The notes below the pieces were generated by a model. The model was given only the letters and a program-made list of their open reading frames with translations, was not told the DNA's origin and ran no database searches. Source: Owenia fusiformis (Eukaryota > Annelida > Polychaeta > Sabellida > Oweniidae). From it: a DNA stretch of 64,000 nucleotides. Position numbers and translations under genes: made by a program. Location: positions 16,612,020 to 16,676,019 of the forward strand of contig CAIIXF020000012.1 in NCBI GenBank assembly GCA_903813345.2. Direction: 5' to 3'. Positions within the stretch are counted from its first letter, which is position 1; each line of letters begins with the position of its first letter. This document shows positions 10,400-22,800 of the stretch, one piece after another.

Positions 10400-13300
10400 A
10401 TGCACCTAACGAAGTATCTGCAATATTTTGTTAGACGTAGGCATATACCAGGACATCTTTTTAAAGGGTGAGCTGCTTATTTATGTCTGTGAAGTCATTT
10501 TTCTAAGTTTTTTATAATTTTTTTTTATTTAAAATTTTTTGAATGATCATTTTTGTCTCAGTCAAGTAGATCTGATATGATTCTGTCTTTTAAATTGTTG
10601 ATGTAGTGATTTGGCATGGGAGGCACTATTCTGCCGTCAACTGAATATTTTCCAGTAAATGCAGACACTGCCTGTCATGTCAGGATCAACATCAGTGCCC
10701 CATCAGTACAGGGATGTTTTGTTTAAGGCCAAGGTGCATGTTCGGAATTTTTCTGCATTCCTCAATTGAGTCACATGTTTTTTTTCAAACAGGAATCACT
10801 CCTTCCACGCATTTTTTCACTGAATTTTCTTGTTTTTTATACATTTTATCAAAACATTCTTCTTTGCATCCTTTTCTAGGTACATTAGTGCACTCGTTGT
10901 GCAAAAGTGAGAGTTGTAGACAATGAAAGGAAGGAGTGATTCAAATTTGAAAAATAACATGTGACCCTATTGAAGGTTGCAGCAAAATTCCGAACATGCA
11001 CCCTGACCTTAAGGTGCCGTGGTACTTAACAGGAAATGACAAAACAGGAAGTGACAAAACCATGCTGGATTTCAAACATTTTTTTCACAATGTTCATGGT
11101 CAAAATGACCCTAAACATGATGATAAAACTATTTCGGCCCTCTGAAAATGTGAGTGAAAAATAGCCAAAAATAGGCGCTTGGGAAAGGTCACTGAACAGA
11201 ATCTTTTTAATTTTTCAGTAAATGTGCCCAATGTATTGCTCTAAATGATACAATCTGAATTTTTGAAAATTTGTTATCATTCATAGAAAAGGAAAAAATG
11301 AAAAAAATGTTTGAAATCCAGCATGGTTTTGTCACTTCCTGTTTTGTCATTTCCTGTTAAGTATCACAAGACCTTAACCCCTGATAACAAAAGCCACATG
11401 GTCGATTTCCACATGATTTGGCCTGTGGAAATGGAATGGTAATACTTTGAAGTTTGTTGTTTTACTAGAGAGATGTTGATGTGAACATATACATGTATGT
11501 AAATGTGCCATATATAGAAAATAGATAAATTTTGAAAAGTACCTTGGCTTAGAAGTTAAGGACTCGGGGTATTTATCAGAAATTTACACCAAACAGGAAA
11601 TGGAAAATCCATGTGGATTATAGAAGATAATAGATAACAGAAGTAAGATAACAGAGTTAGACTATGAGACCTTAACATTTCCAATCTGTCATTACTTTTA
11701 TTGAAATTTCGAAAGTCATATACTTTTGGTTATAGTAGTATAGTAGTAGCATTAAACTTTATTATTATTTCCATGCCCTGATACTAGTTCTCTCATTGGT
11801 CAATTAGAAACCATGTGACTGAAAATACAGTGTATGTAGAGGTATTCCATGTCTCCCTGCTTAGAATACGTGTGAAGAGTGTATTCACCGGCAGTGGCAT
11901 CATTTTTAGTGAATACCACTATATATTCAATTAAAATGATGTCACATCACTTAATTCCCGGGAATTTAGTATTTTCATCCGATATGATAGACGGTGAAGT
12001 TGTATCAGGAAGTCTTCCCGAGGAAAGGTGGGTGCAGCACCCACCTGAGATCTTAAAAACAGGCTTGCACCTACCTGAGATTTCATTTGCACCCACTTGA
12101 AAATGAGAAAATCATGTAAAATGGGCATATTTTGACCAATTTTGGACTGAATTGTGAAAATGAGTATTTTGCACCCACTTGAGAAACAATCCTGGGGAGA
12201 CAACTGATGGTTATTATTTCTGAACATAGGGCTGAGGTTTTCTGAGAACAAAATGATTCTTTAACTATAAATAATGTTCTTTGATTCCAGCAAAGTACGC
12301 TATTGGCCTCGAGTGACACATGAGGCAAAACTGAAAGCTGTGGTAGATTCACTGAGGGAACAAGACAATGTTGATCTGCTTAGTAGGCCTTACATAACTG
12401 AGGTATGATATATTATCCCATTGTTTATATAAAATATGTATGATATCATGCAATTATATTTATAATGAGACAATATCCCAATATTACTTAGATTCCACCA
12501 ATGTGATATGCACATTAAAACATGTATCATTCAAAGCCTATACATGTAAAATAATACTATGAATGAATATTTTGAATTAAATCGTTTATTTTTTAGTGAA
12601 CTATAGGACACAAAAAACATTCTCATAATGTTTAAGGATCTTTATCCATATAGCATGTAACATTTTATAGTATATTATTGTCCCATAAAACAAAGTTTGG
12701 GGGATATAGGCTCCGTCCGTCTGTCCATCCGTACATACGTCCATCTATTGGTTGTTGTTCTGTGTCTAGTGATTGGTGTTTGGCAGTTACTGTTCAGCTT
12801 CTTAACAAATGGCAGGTGGTGACTGTTTGCATGTTAATGCCTTGTATTATGTTAATATATTAGGGAAAAAATTTGGTAAAAGGAGGGAATTGGCAGACAC
12901 TATTTTTTAACACTGATATATTTTTATTAACATAAAAATTTGTATCTCATTCTAGAGTGGGTTTGGGGTAGATATCACCCGGGAATATATATCGTATCTG
13001 AGGAGCGGGCAGGATATATTCTATATGTTTCGCTCCAGTCCAAATGCGGGCAGATATAATACATCCATCCCGCTCCGCTCAATATAATTCTTTTTTCGTG
13101 CAGTGTAATAATGATGCATTGTGGGATTTCTCCAGACAAAAAATTAGAAATAAATATTTGGAAAGACACTGAAATTCGATTAAAACATGGATAAAATACA
13201 TGAAAACTGCACTCATTTGAATAATAACGAAGCAGAAACTACCCGCAGATTCGAAAATCAATTGGTGTAGAAGAATTTCTCACAACCACTGAAAATGAAA

Positions 13301-13886
13301 ACACTTCAAAAAAAACTCGACTTGATATCCAAATATTCAAACAGTTCATGTTTTACAATTACAAAAGTTTCAATGTTACAATTTCATTGTATTGAACTAA
13401 AGAAATATTACAAAAATATTAAATATAAATTGTGCTTTTACAGTGTAGGCCTATCTTTTCATTTGAAAAAGGTGGAAAGGTTATATCTACCCCAAACCCA
13501 CTCAAGTATGAGATACACCAGTTATGTATGGTCGGTTTTGGATATAGGGTTTATCCCTTGGGAAATATTTATATCTCCCCTTGGTCCCTTGGGTCCCTTG
13601 GGGAGATATAAATATATCCCTCAGGATATACCCTATATCCAAAACCTCCCAGTACATAACCCTTATATGTATACTCTGTATGACATTTTGACCATTTTTT
13701 GTTTCTTGATTTGACACATTGATGATTTGTTTGCTTCAGGAACAAGAGCACAATTACATGTATGAGTCCGGGAAAGTGGCAGAAAGGATTTTAGCAGAGA
13801 AAGAAAAATGTAAAAGCAACTTTTTCAAACACAGATCCATGGAGGAACATTTAGCACATTTAAATCACACTAAAAGCTGGGAATAG
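10400..13886 (+). CDS. MRPL57: Mitochondrial ribosomal protein 63 (mL63/MRPL57)
   Basis: A small protein of the mitochondrial large ribosomal subunit. Three coding exons are 10400-10467, 12291-12402 and 13740-13886, with phases 2 and 0 and GT/AG borders, giving 108 residues against 102 in human. The N-terminus MHLTKYLQYFVRRRHIPGH matches the family's MFLT...R.RIPG start. The centre has DLLSRPYITEEQEHNY, matching the family's SMPYMTREQE region. The end has FFKHRSMEEHLAHLNHTKSW, matching the family's C-terminal HLN.TK.W signature. The first exon is too short to show as an independent ORF and was found by frame and motif. Intron 1 contains two adjoining MITEs and a dispersed repeat; intron 2 contains a TIR element and a large hairpin. 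Starts 120 bp from MRPL44 on the opposite strand. Confidence 0.93.
10727..11008. mobile_element. 282-bp MITE with TTAA target duplication
   Basis: TIRs of about 85 bp: tip GGCCAAGGTGCATGTTCGGA at 10727 and its near-complement ending CATGCACCCTGACC at 11008. TTAA flanks it at 10723-10726 and 11009-11012. TTAA duplication is the mark of piggyBac-type transposition, although the tip is not the usual CCC. No ORF of its own. Lies in MRPL57 intron 1. Confidence 0.8.
11013..11373. mobile_element. 361-bp MITE with TTAA target duplication, abutting the previous one
   Basis: Tips GGTGCCGTGGTACTTAACAG (11013) and its near-complement ending GTATCACAAGACC (11373); arms of about 75 bp continue through ACAGGAAGTGACAAAACC. 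TTAA lies on both sides (11009-11012 and 11374-11377). The left TTAA is also the right TTAA of the 10727-11008 element. Confidence 0.8.
12000..12195 (+). repeat. Dispersed repeat, copy 1 (second copy 23880-24065)
   Basis: About 180 bp containing GCACCCACCTGAGAT and TTGACCAATTTTG is repeated in the same orientation at 23880-24065. Here it ends about 100 bp upstream of the MRPL57 exon 2 acceptor. Open frames over it on the minus strand are repeat-derived. Confidence 0.75.
12680..12860. repeat. Dispersed GTCCGTCTGTCC / AACAAATGGCAGGTGGTGAC repeat fragment
   Basis: CTGTTTGCATGTTAATGCCTTG and AACAAATGGCAGGTTGTGACA-type words recur at 15300-15370 and 15540-15680 (same strand) and in inverted form at 19375-19430 and 56885-57010. 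They mark one dispersed repeat family with ragged ends. Confidence 0.55.
12956..13504. mobile_element. TIR element with GAGTGGGTTTGGGGTAGATAT ends
   Basis: About 20 bp (AGTGGGTTTGGGGTAGATAT) near 12956 is mirrored near 13504 as ATATCTACCCCAAACCCACT. The interior has GAGCGGGCAGGATATATTC-type repeats and no convincing gene. It lies in MRPL57 intron 2. Confidence 0.6.
13525..13660. repeat. Near-perfect long hairpin; half-copy at 49262-49340
   Basis: GGTTTTGGATATAGGGTTTA at about 13532 pairs with TATACCCTATATCCAAAACC at about 13627, and the arms continue through ATATTTATATCTCCCC. The loop is a short CCCTTGGGTCCCTTGG run. One arm with its flank (GGGTTATGTACTGGGAG) recurs near 49265, so this is a mobile or palindromic repeat. 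Confidence 0.7.
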
Positions 13887-14373
13887 TTGAAGATTTCAGT
13901 AGCTATAGTAAGGAATCGTTTATAGGGCTATTGTACATTAATGTTATATTTGTGTGTGTTTCAATGGAAGAAATAGTACAGAAAAATTGAAATATTAATA
14001 TTATGTTTGGGATTGCAAACCTACTTGTCAAAATTGAATGGTGGCCTGTTATCATGTGATATTTCAACACATGTTGAAATATCAAATGGCTAAGATAACA
14101 ATAATGGAGATGGGCACTGGAGCAGCACCAATAATACACAGAATTTATAGAAGGCCTCAATGTTTGAACTTGAGTCCACCCATGCTGATATGTTAATGTG
14201 AACTGAGTCATCTCATGGCAAATAAGAGCTTAAAGTAACTTTCTATGATTTCATCTAAAAATTAAAACCCTTGGAAATACTAAATATGGTTTAAGTGCCA
14301 TATATAAAAATTAATTTTAGAAATATTGTGGATCAAAATGAAAAAAAAATAAAATAAAGAATAAAAACATATT

Positions 14374-14457
14374 CCACCGGAGGGATTTGAACCCAGATCT
14401 TTTGGAATAAAACTCTGATTGAGCCCAAAGCTCTAACCACTACACCAAACTGCCAAA
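14374..14457 (-). pseudogene. tRNA-derived fragment (pseudo-tRNA or SINE head)
   Basis: The minus strand reads TGGTGTAGTGGTTAGAGC, a good RNA polymerase III A box, and about 50 nt on GGGTTCAAATCCC, a B box with T-loop. The flanking 7-nt segments do not pair into an acceptor stem and the anticodon arm region is irregular, so a functional tRNA is unlikely. A SINE promoter head is the main alternative. Confidence 0.5.
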
Positions 14458-14870
14458 GCCTCCTGAAGGAAGAAATTCTTTATCTATATAATCATGGACG
14501 AAAAAAGTCTTATTTACATGCTTTAATTTCTTAAAAATGATCAGCATTACTACTAATAATAACATTTTGCATGTCTGAGTAAGTATTTTGATCTACATTT
14601 AGGATAAATGTTGTTTTATTCAGTTTTCATTTTGGGTATGACTTCCTGTCAAAACAGTGTTAAAAATGCATGGCTCAACAAAAATTTTCAATTAGAAAAT
14701 GATATATATCCTTTGATCAGCTGTTTTTGGCACCTGAACTCATCCTACTAGAAAGGTAAGAGCATTTTCTTGAGACATATGGCTCGAAATCTCACATTTC
14801 TCCTTCTAAGTCTTAGAAAGACACTTTAAAGACAATTCTGATGCTACTGTAAAGGAAGATAGTAGGGATT

Positions 14871-14988
14871 TTAAGCTTGCATATAAAATGGAAACGCCAA
14901 CCTATATGTATGACCAATCGCCCATACAAATGCTTCTCTTAAATATTTTCCGTTCACGTTTAGGTTGTGAAAAACACTGCAAGCTTAA
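14871..14988. mobile_element. 118-bp mini-element, copy 1
   Basis: Bounded by TTAAGCTTGCA and TGCAAGCTTAA. A second copy of identical length at 48601-48718 matches at over 90 per cent by eye. It sits inside a local direct duplication: TTCTGATGCTACTGTAAAGG at about 14837 and again at about 15089. Confidence 0.75.
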
Positions 14989-16282
14989 ACTCCCTATTGT
15001 TTACCAGAATAGACTTGAACTACTAAACTATAATATAATGAGTCACCTCATGAAAGTATCAAATAAGAACTTAGAGACATTCATTTCTGATGCTACTGTA
15101 AAGGAAGATGTTTACGAGAACAGACCTGAACTACATGTCACAAGAACTGAACAATTTTAGGTCAGATAAGCATCTTTTTCTGCAGTACCGAGAACTTAAT
15201 TCCTTCATGCTACTATGCGGAGTCATCATTCTTTTTATCTTTATGTCAATACCAGAAGTAGTTACATATTGTTATAGTCTCCAACTTTTTGTGGATGGCA
15301 TGTGACATTTGGTTGTTGAAGTCAGCATCTGTAGCAAATGGCAGGTTGTGACATTTTGCATGTTAATGCTTTGTTTATATTTATTGGAAAAGTACCTGGG
15401 ATGGTGTTCAAATGTTAACAAAAGTGGAATAATAAGTTTTTTTTGTTAGGTGATTTCATTAGTGAAGAATCTTAATTTTTTTATATTCAAAGCCAAATCA
15501 AAGCAAATTAGCATTTCAAAATGTTATTATGTCACCAACAAAAAGTGGTGACATATTGTTATGGCGTCTGTAACAAAAAGTTGTGACATATTGTTATGGT
15601 CTCCATTTTTGTGATGGCAGACAGCAGTTGGTGTCTGTAACAAATGGTGTTGGCATTTTGCATGTTTTTAATGCCTTGCTTTTTGTAACTTATATGGAGG
15701 TGGGCTTTATAACTGTTGGTATTTAGGCACCATCTCTTACCAGGCTACCAGAAAATCTGATCCAACACAAGAAAGACTTTAATATTATGATATCTTACTG
15801 CAACAATAAATTTTTATTAGCATCAAAGATGTTATGACACTTGCACATTGTGGATTACATTTAGTGAAGTTTGTGAACATAAAATACAATAAATACATTA
15901 TTCTATAAAAATATATATACAGTACAATTGTTATTCTGTGATTTAAATTTAATGTATGCAAATAAAATGGAAGAAACATACTTAAAGGCAAATAAGAGAA
16001 ACTGATTCTATGTTTAGCATAGTTTTTTGTTTTAAAAGAAAATCTGTATTTCCATATTTGGCTTGGCTAGTTTTGTTAAACATCAAGTGGACTCTAATTC
16101 AGGCAAAGATGATATAAAAAATATTTAAATCGTTGATTAATGTGAAAATTTATTTAGAATTATCAAAAGTATAAATATTCATTTTGTGACATGGGTAGTA
16201 AATGTTTAGTAAATACATAAATGGTCCTTTATTGGAAACTTTTTGCTCTTGAATAATTTCTCCGAAACTTCAAATTGAAGGA

Positions 16283-16385
16283 ATATACTACATGTACATT
16301 GTGAGTATGTTAAGGTATTGTGAGTACATTGTTAAGGTATTGTGAGTACATTGTTAAGGTATTGTGAGTATGTTAAGGTAAGCAT
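16283..16385. repeat. Short tandem repeat, about 22-bp unit
   Basis: Four to five copies of TTAAGGTATTGTGAGTACATTG, with shortened copies at the ends. It lies 3' of AIFM3. Confidence 0.85.
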
Positions 16386-16860
16386 TTAGCATAAATCTGG
16401 ACTATGTGTATTCCAGAATTTTTTCGAGTAATTTTCCCAATTTTCCCCAGTTGTTTTGAACTGCATGTTAACATTTAAGAAACAGATTTAAGTTTTAAGA
16501 ACACGCCAGTGCTTTAAATCCACAGTTGCTCCACTGCCAATTACAATCAGTTTTTACTATTTAGCGTTGACAATAGGGTGGCAATTAGGCAATCCAGGAC
16601 TCACTGACAGCCTGGAAAATGTTGGCAAATCATTTTTCAGCCTTAGTGTTGAACCCTGTTTAACGATACATATTCAATACATATAGCAGTTTACACTGAA
16701 TACACCGTAAATACACTCCACCCTGTTGAGACTCTGGGTGAAATATTGAGATGATTTTGACCAAAACTGGAAAAATGATAGGGTTCAGTAAAAACTTGTG
16801 GGGAGATAGCTGAAATGTTTTTCACATCAGGATAAGGAAATGCTCAAATTTTGGAAGAAT

Positions 16861-19800
16861 TTAGTCCTGTATTCTGTTTGTCCACTCTTTATCCCTACAC
16901 TCCTCCTTGCCAATAGTCTTTCCTGCTAAGAACATCTCTGCTGCATGGCCTGTCATAGGGTCCGGCCCCATACTAGCTACTGCAATTACTTTGTCCCCTC
17001 TGCAAGGTAAAAGGTTCACAAAATAAAACACCAATGGAATCTAACATAGTCTTTGGTAAATAAAAATATTGTGAGAATATGGTCTAAGAAAAGTTGAATA
17101 AGATTGAGGCATTTTTAATTAGGCACTTGAATCTGGCTTACTGTGTGTAACAAATTATTTTAAAGATTTGTTATTTCAAGAAAAGAGAGTTTAAATGACA
17201 AAGAGGCATCCTATAGTAGAATATTTAAAAAAAATTAGAAAAATGTTGTTGTTGAGGAGTTGGGGGTTGAGATGTAAATGTAGGCACCAAGACCTCAGGC
17301 ACTAGTATATATTTATAAGGGCCTTACTTAGTGTAGTATGCTGTAAAGTGCAATTCGTCAAGGTTACCATCTATTATGACATCATCAAAGCCTGGCCCAT
17401 TGTAACCTGAAATGGACACCAAACATAGAAAGGAACATGTAATAAAATGTATGTACATTGTACCCGCCTTAGCCTATTGAAAATATGAAATGAGCCACAA
17501 TTCAATGTCATTAACAAAAATGACAAGTAAACCTCTTTGACTCACTGCTTTTTATTTTTCTTTTGAAATATGAAATCTACAAGCTGACAAGCCTCTGCTT
17601 AATTAACAGAAGCTTTGCAAAGTTCAGAATTTTTAAGTCAATTGTTCTCTTATTATGACATCATGTTACAATACTGAATCGGGAATTCTTAGCATTCTGT
17701 TAATGGTCCACACTCAGGCACATACCTACATCATGGCTGACAGTTTTTGTGCAGGATTAATTAATTAGGATAAGCTAAACCTAGTTCCCACCTGAGTATC
17801 TCAGACTCTTGCCATACTGTTCAGTCCAGAAGAAAGGCACACTGCGTAGCTCCATATCTACCTCCATCATGCTTAGTCCAGCTGTTCTACCTACAACAAT
17901 AACAAAATTTAATCATATATCAACTCCACCAACTGTTCTACCTACAACAATAACAAATCATAAATCAACTCTACCATGCTCAGAAGTGAGTAACTTCCAT
18001 AATTATTTGGTATTACTTGGTATTGGGGTACCCTGAAGGGTACCCTGAGTTTTCCTTACATCCAGGTCCGATCCTACAAGCTTTATATGGATCTATAATA
18101 TGGGTACCTCATGATCCAATACCAACATGGTGACATGATCCAACTCTGAACTTTGAGAATCCCCCCCCCCAATCAGGCATGTTTTTTGCCAATAACAAAA
18201 AAATATTAACTCAACCGGCTGTTTTGCCTGCAACAATAATATAGGAAATCATTTCTGTATCTGAGAAGAGGATTAGACAATAATTAATCAACAATTATTT
18301 CATTGGCCTCATTTATAGCAAACTACCAATGAGATGGATGCTAAATGTTTGCATGTTTCATATATATCCAATCAATAAAAAGATTTTAAAATGAAAAGGA
18401 GGGGTTTCTGGTAAAATATGGAAAATACCGATGCGGTATTGCTCACAAAAATATGTTGGTAACCAAAATAAGACAGCATATATCACTCACCATGGGCATG
18501 AGCCATCTGATAATGGCCGATGTTGACGGGCTCATCTCCTGATGTAAATAGAGGAAATTCAACAATATCTCCTCCAGCAAAGACATTATCCTTGTTGGTT
18601 CTCATGTACTAAAACAGAAATGGGGGATTTATAATTATAAGAATATTCACTCATATATTCTAATTTTGTTCTACAATGGACTGTGTTCCATTCATAGAGA
18701 TTCATTTTATAACAAGGTAAAGGGACTTGAAAATGTGTTTCACTTTTAGGAGTGTTACACTTACAGAGGCTCGTTTTGTTTTACATTAATCAATAAGTGA
18801 TGAACCATTGAAGTGTTCCACCTATGGAGGTGTTCCAGTATACAGGTTTTAATACATATTGGCATTTAATATCTAAACATTGGTTTGTTAGAAAATAAAT
18901 GGACTTTGATAGATGAAAAACAGGTTTTCATACCAGCAAGCAAAATGTGATTTTTTCAAGTTGACTTTACCCAAATCATTGACTCGTTGTTTTAATTTGT
19001 TTTGCCTTTTGTTAGAAATCTTAAAGAAACAACTGGAAAATAAGAGACATTTTGTTGATATTTGAGTTTTCCTGGATATGCTTTATATTACCTTGTCAAC
19101 AATAATATGGCCCCGACTGTTCATTTCAATCCCAGAATCCTGCAGGAAGACTGTAGAGGGGAGGACACCGGTACCCACAATGCATACATCTGCAGAAAGT
19201 TTCTCATTGGTTGTAAGGATAACTTCAGATAATTTCCCATCTTTTCCTATACATTCTTGTACCTCTGCTCCAAAGTGGAATTTGACTCCTCTTTCTTCAT
19301 GCATCTAAAACAATAATTAAACATATGATTAGTGCAATATACAGCAAAAATAACAAGGCATAAATATACAAAATGTCACAACCTGTCATTTGTTACAAAT
19401 GTAAACCACCGAACACCAACCATCGAACACAAACCACTGAACATTATTTTTTAAAAATTGGAGACTAATTAACAATATGTTGTGTTGGTGACACAATAAT
19501 ATCACTTCAAAAGTAAGTTAATCCAAATAATATATTCAAAGTGTTCATTATAACTAAGCTCCTGCACATATTGTTGTTATATTATCATACCTTCTGCATG
19601 GCAGCACCAACTTTATCCCCTAGGGTGTGTTTGAATGGAACATTGCTCCGTCCTACAACTTGCACTGATTTAGCTTTCTTGGAGAGGTAAGCAGCTATCT
19701 CAAGACCTGTATGGAAATCAATGTATACTTTACAGCTTTACACTGTTACCAGTCGTTTAGAAGGTATGAAAAAGTAGATGAACTGTTTGCAAAGGAAGAT

Positions 19801-22800
19801 TCAAACTTCAAAAAATGCAATCTTAAAAAAAAACTCAAAAAATGGCAATTTTACAAGATTGTCGGAATTTTTTCCCCTATTTTTGGATCATTCTTTTCAT
19901 GCCTGTTTGTCAAAAGGAATTAATGTACATACCTAACTGAAAAGAATTCATACATTTTTGGGGTTTCAAATTGAACAATAGTGTTGCGTTGGGTGGCCCT
20001 CAGGTTGGGCCCCTGCAGCCAGAGCAAAACTGCTTCGAACTGGCCCAGTCCGTGAGTTTTTTACCAACAGGCCCCCGGGTATCGGTCACCCAACCCAACT
20101 CTATTGAGCAGCCACCATTGCCAGAAACTTACCGATGAAAGATGTTCCAACAACGACAACATTTTTTCCCTTGCTCTGCTCCACAATCGTATTGCCATCT
20201 TCTGGGGATCTCAACAGGCAAATATTTTCTAGATCCCCACCAGGCACAGTCAGGGGTTTTGGTCTGGAAGTAATCAAAATTCAATTCAATTTTTAGATCC
20301 TCACTAAAAATGATAATACATGTACTTTCTAAATCCCTATTGTATGTTCTATATCATTAAGATTTTTTTTTTATTAAGATCATTAAGATATGATTCATGG
20401 AAACACTGTTAGAATCCATTTGAATATAATCAACAAAAATAAATAATCTTATTTGATCTTATAATCATTCTTTTCATCTCATAGTATAACTGATTATGCC
20501 ATTTCATCATGTCTTGATGAACTGAGGATTGCCAAACTTGCAGCTAATACATATGGTACCTTCCACCTGTAGCTATCATCAATTTATTGTAGTTAATTGT
20601 GTCTCCATCAGCAAATGTAGCAGAGTTTAACATGGTGTCTATAGAGACTGCCTCCTTGTTGGATAGCACCTCAATGTCATAGACCTTGTAGAAGTCAGCT
20701 TCACGTAAAGCCAGTTTGCTGCCAGTGGAATCCGGGGCCTGGGAAAAAATGATATTGTTACCCTCCACTAGGAATCAAATGACAAAGCAAAGTAGAGTAA
20801 AACCTGTCTATCTGAACACTTCCAGAGACTTCCATGTTTAAATCCCCGAAATGTATACATGTGTCAATCGAAACACTTTTATCCAACCCTGTAGCCCTAG
20901 GCCTGGTGGTGTTCAGATTAGGTAAAATAAGCCTGAGTTCATTTACACCTTAAACATCACGAAACAAAACACAAAAATCTAGGCCTCGTGCAACGCTGAT
21001 GAATGTCTTAATAGATAAATGTTACAAAAGTCTTCGAATACCTTGCTGAGTTTGGTTCTATCATACGGAAGATGTGGCTCCTTGGTTGCTATGACAACCT
21101 TGCCTCTGAATCCTTCTTGTCTTATAGTTTCAGCACACACCACAGAAGCAGGACCTACAGTTTGAGAAAAGATAGCTATATATACATGTCATCCAGATTT
21201 GGATTAACTGTTAGCTTTTACCGGGAATGCATTTTAATTAAGTTTTCAATCTTCAAGTCATTTTATATTAAAGAATGGAATAGTTTGTTTCTGAATGTGT
21301 TTAAAGTACCAATTAAAAATCCAGCATGCATAATGAAACACTTTCCAGCCCCATAGCCAGCTTTTGTCAACGGGGGTTCACTTTACAGAAAAATTCCAGA
21401 GGGCTTCACTTTGTCAAGTTTGGTCCAAAATCACATGAGAAATGCTCAGAATCGTGAAAAACTGCATTGTTTTGAAAGAATTTTTGGCAAGGGGGGTTCA
21501 CCAGAACCCTTTGAACACCTCCTTGCTATTGGCCTGCTTTTTGTAAGTGCACTAATGGCCAAAACTGTTCCACTTGAACAAGTGTACCTTACAGAAACGG
21601 GCCATGTTTCAGATCAATACAAAGTCAGATATATTCAATACATTACCGCCACCAATAATGAGATACAAGTCTTCCTCCATTTCACTAAAACATGACATCT
21701 CCTTTACTCTAATCTTTGACTTCAGCAGTTTATCAAACGTCTTTACTTTCACATTGCCTTCCTCTACAACCGTCTGAAAAAAGATGCAGTAAAATCTATA
21801 AAGTGGAATACTTTACTAAGTCCTCTTACCCAGGTTGTTCATTTTCTTACTACTGTAAAATGAACCATTTTGAAACATAAGTGAGCTGTTAAAACTGTTA
21901 TTGTTTAGACATCATTGAATTGCATAGTCAATTTCAAACTCTCAAAAGGACCACACAATCTTTCAAACCCTTCATTTTATTTGATTATTTGCACAATGAA
22001 AACTCCGTGCCCAGCAAGTAATAAATAATGTTTACAAACTCTTACTGTGTATTTCTGTAGACTATCAAGGCCAGGGAAATCTTCAATATCTCCAGTGCGT
22101 ATGTTGAAACAGGCCCCATGCCAGGGACATCGTACCCTCCCATTGCACAAAACTCCTGCAATCATTTTAGAGGAATTATTCACTTCTTCTGTCTTATCTA
22201 ATGTGGTAGTATTGAGCAGTAATACCACAACTCTGACACAAGTTGCACATTCATTTAAGTTAAGCACCCCCACTTTTTGACAATATAACAGTTATATAAA
22301 TGGTTACTTTAATTTTATAACTCTGTTTTACTAGCAGAACTAGAGTAACATAAGACACTCTGTAAAAGTGTCACAGATATTCATCTAAACTAGAATTAAA
22401 CATTTGTTCTAAAATCATATCACATGTAGAAATGAGGAATATCAATTCCACTAGAAAAAAAAATATATCAACTACTACAGAATTTTTTCAAGTTTGATGT
22501 GCATGTCAATACCACCCACAGTTTTATATAAATTTGACCTGGATTTGACAAATCATAAAGATACCTTGATAATAATAAAATAAATTTCAATATGGCGAAT
22601 TGACACTTACCTTTGACTAGTGGTGCCTTTACGTGAGTACACCTTGCTCCAATGGCATGATACTCTCCATGCTCTCGTACTAATAGCACCTTACTGCCAT
22701 CTATATCAACCTCCCGCATCCTGATATAAAAAACACATATTATACTTAATTGCTGCAAAGTGCAAGATATACATGCAGTTCCGTGACCATTGAATACAAT

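Noticed and set aside
13295-13714. 139-codon ORF on the plus strand
   Set aside because: It runs across the right end of a TIR element and a long hairpin inside MRPL57 intron 2, with no recognisable domain.
14374-14457. Functional tRNA gene on the minus strand
   Set aside because: A and B boxes are good, but the acceptor arms do not pair and the anticodon region is irregular; kept only as a tRNA-derived fragment.
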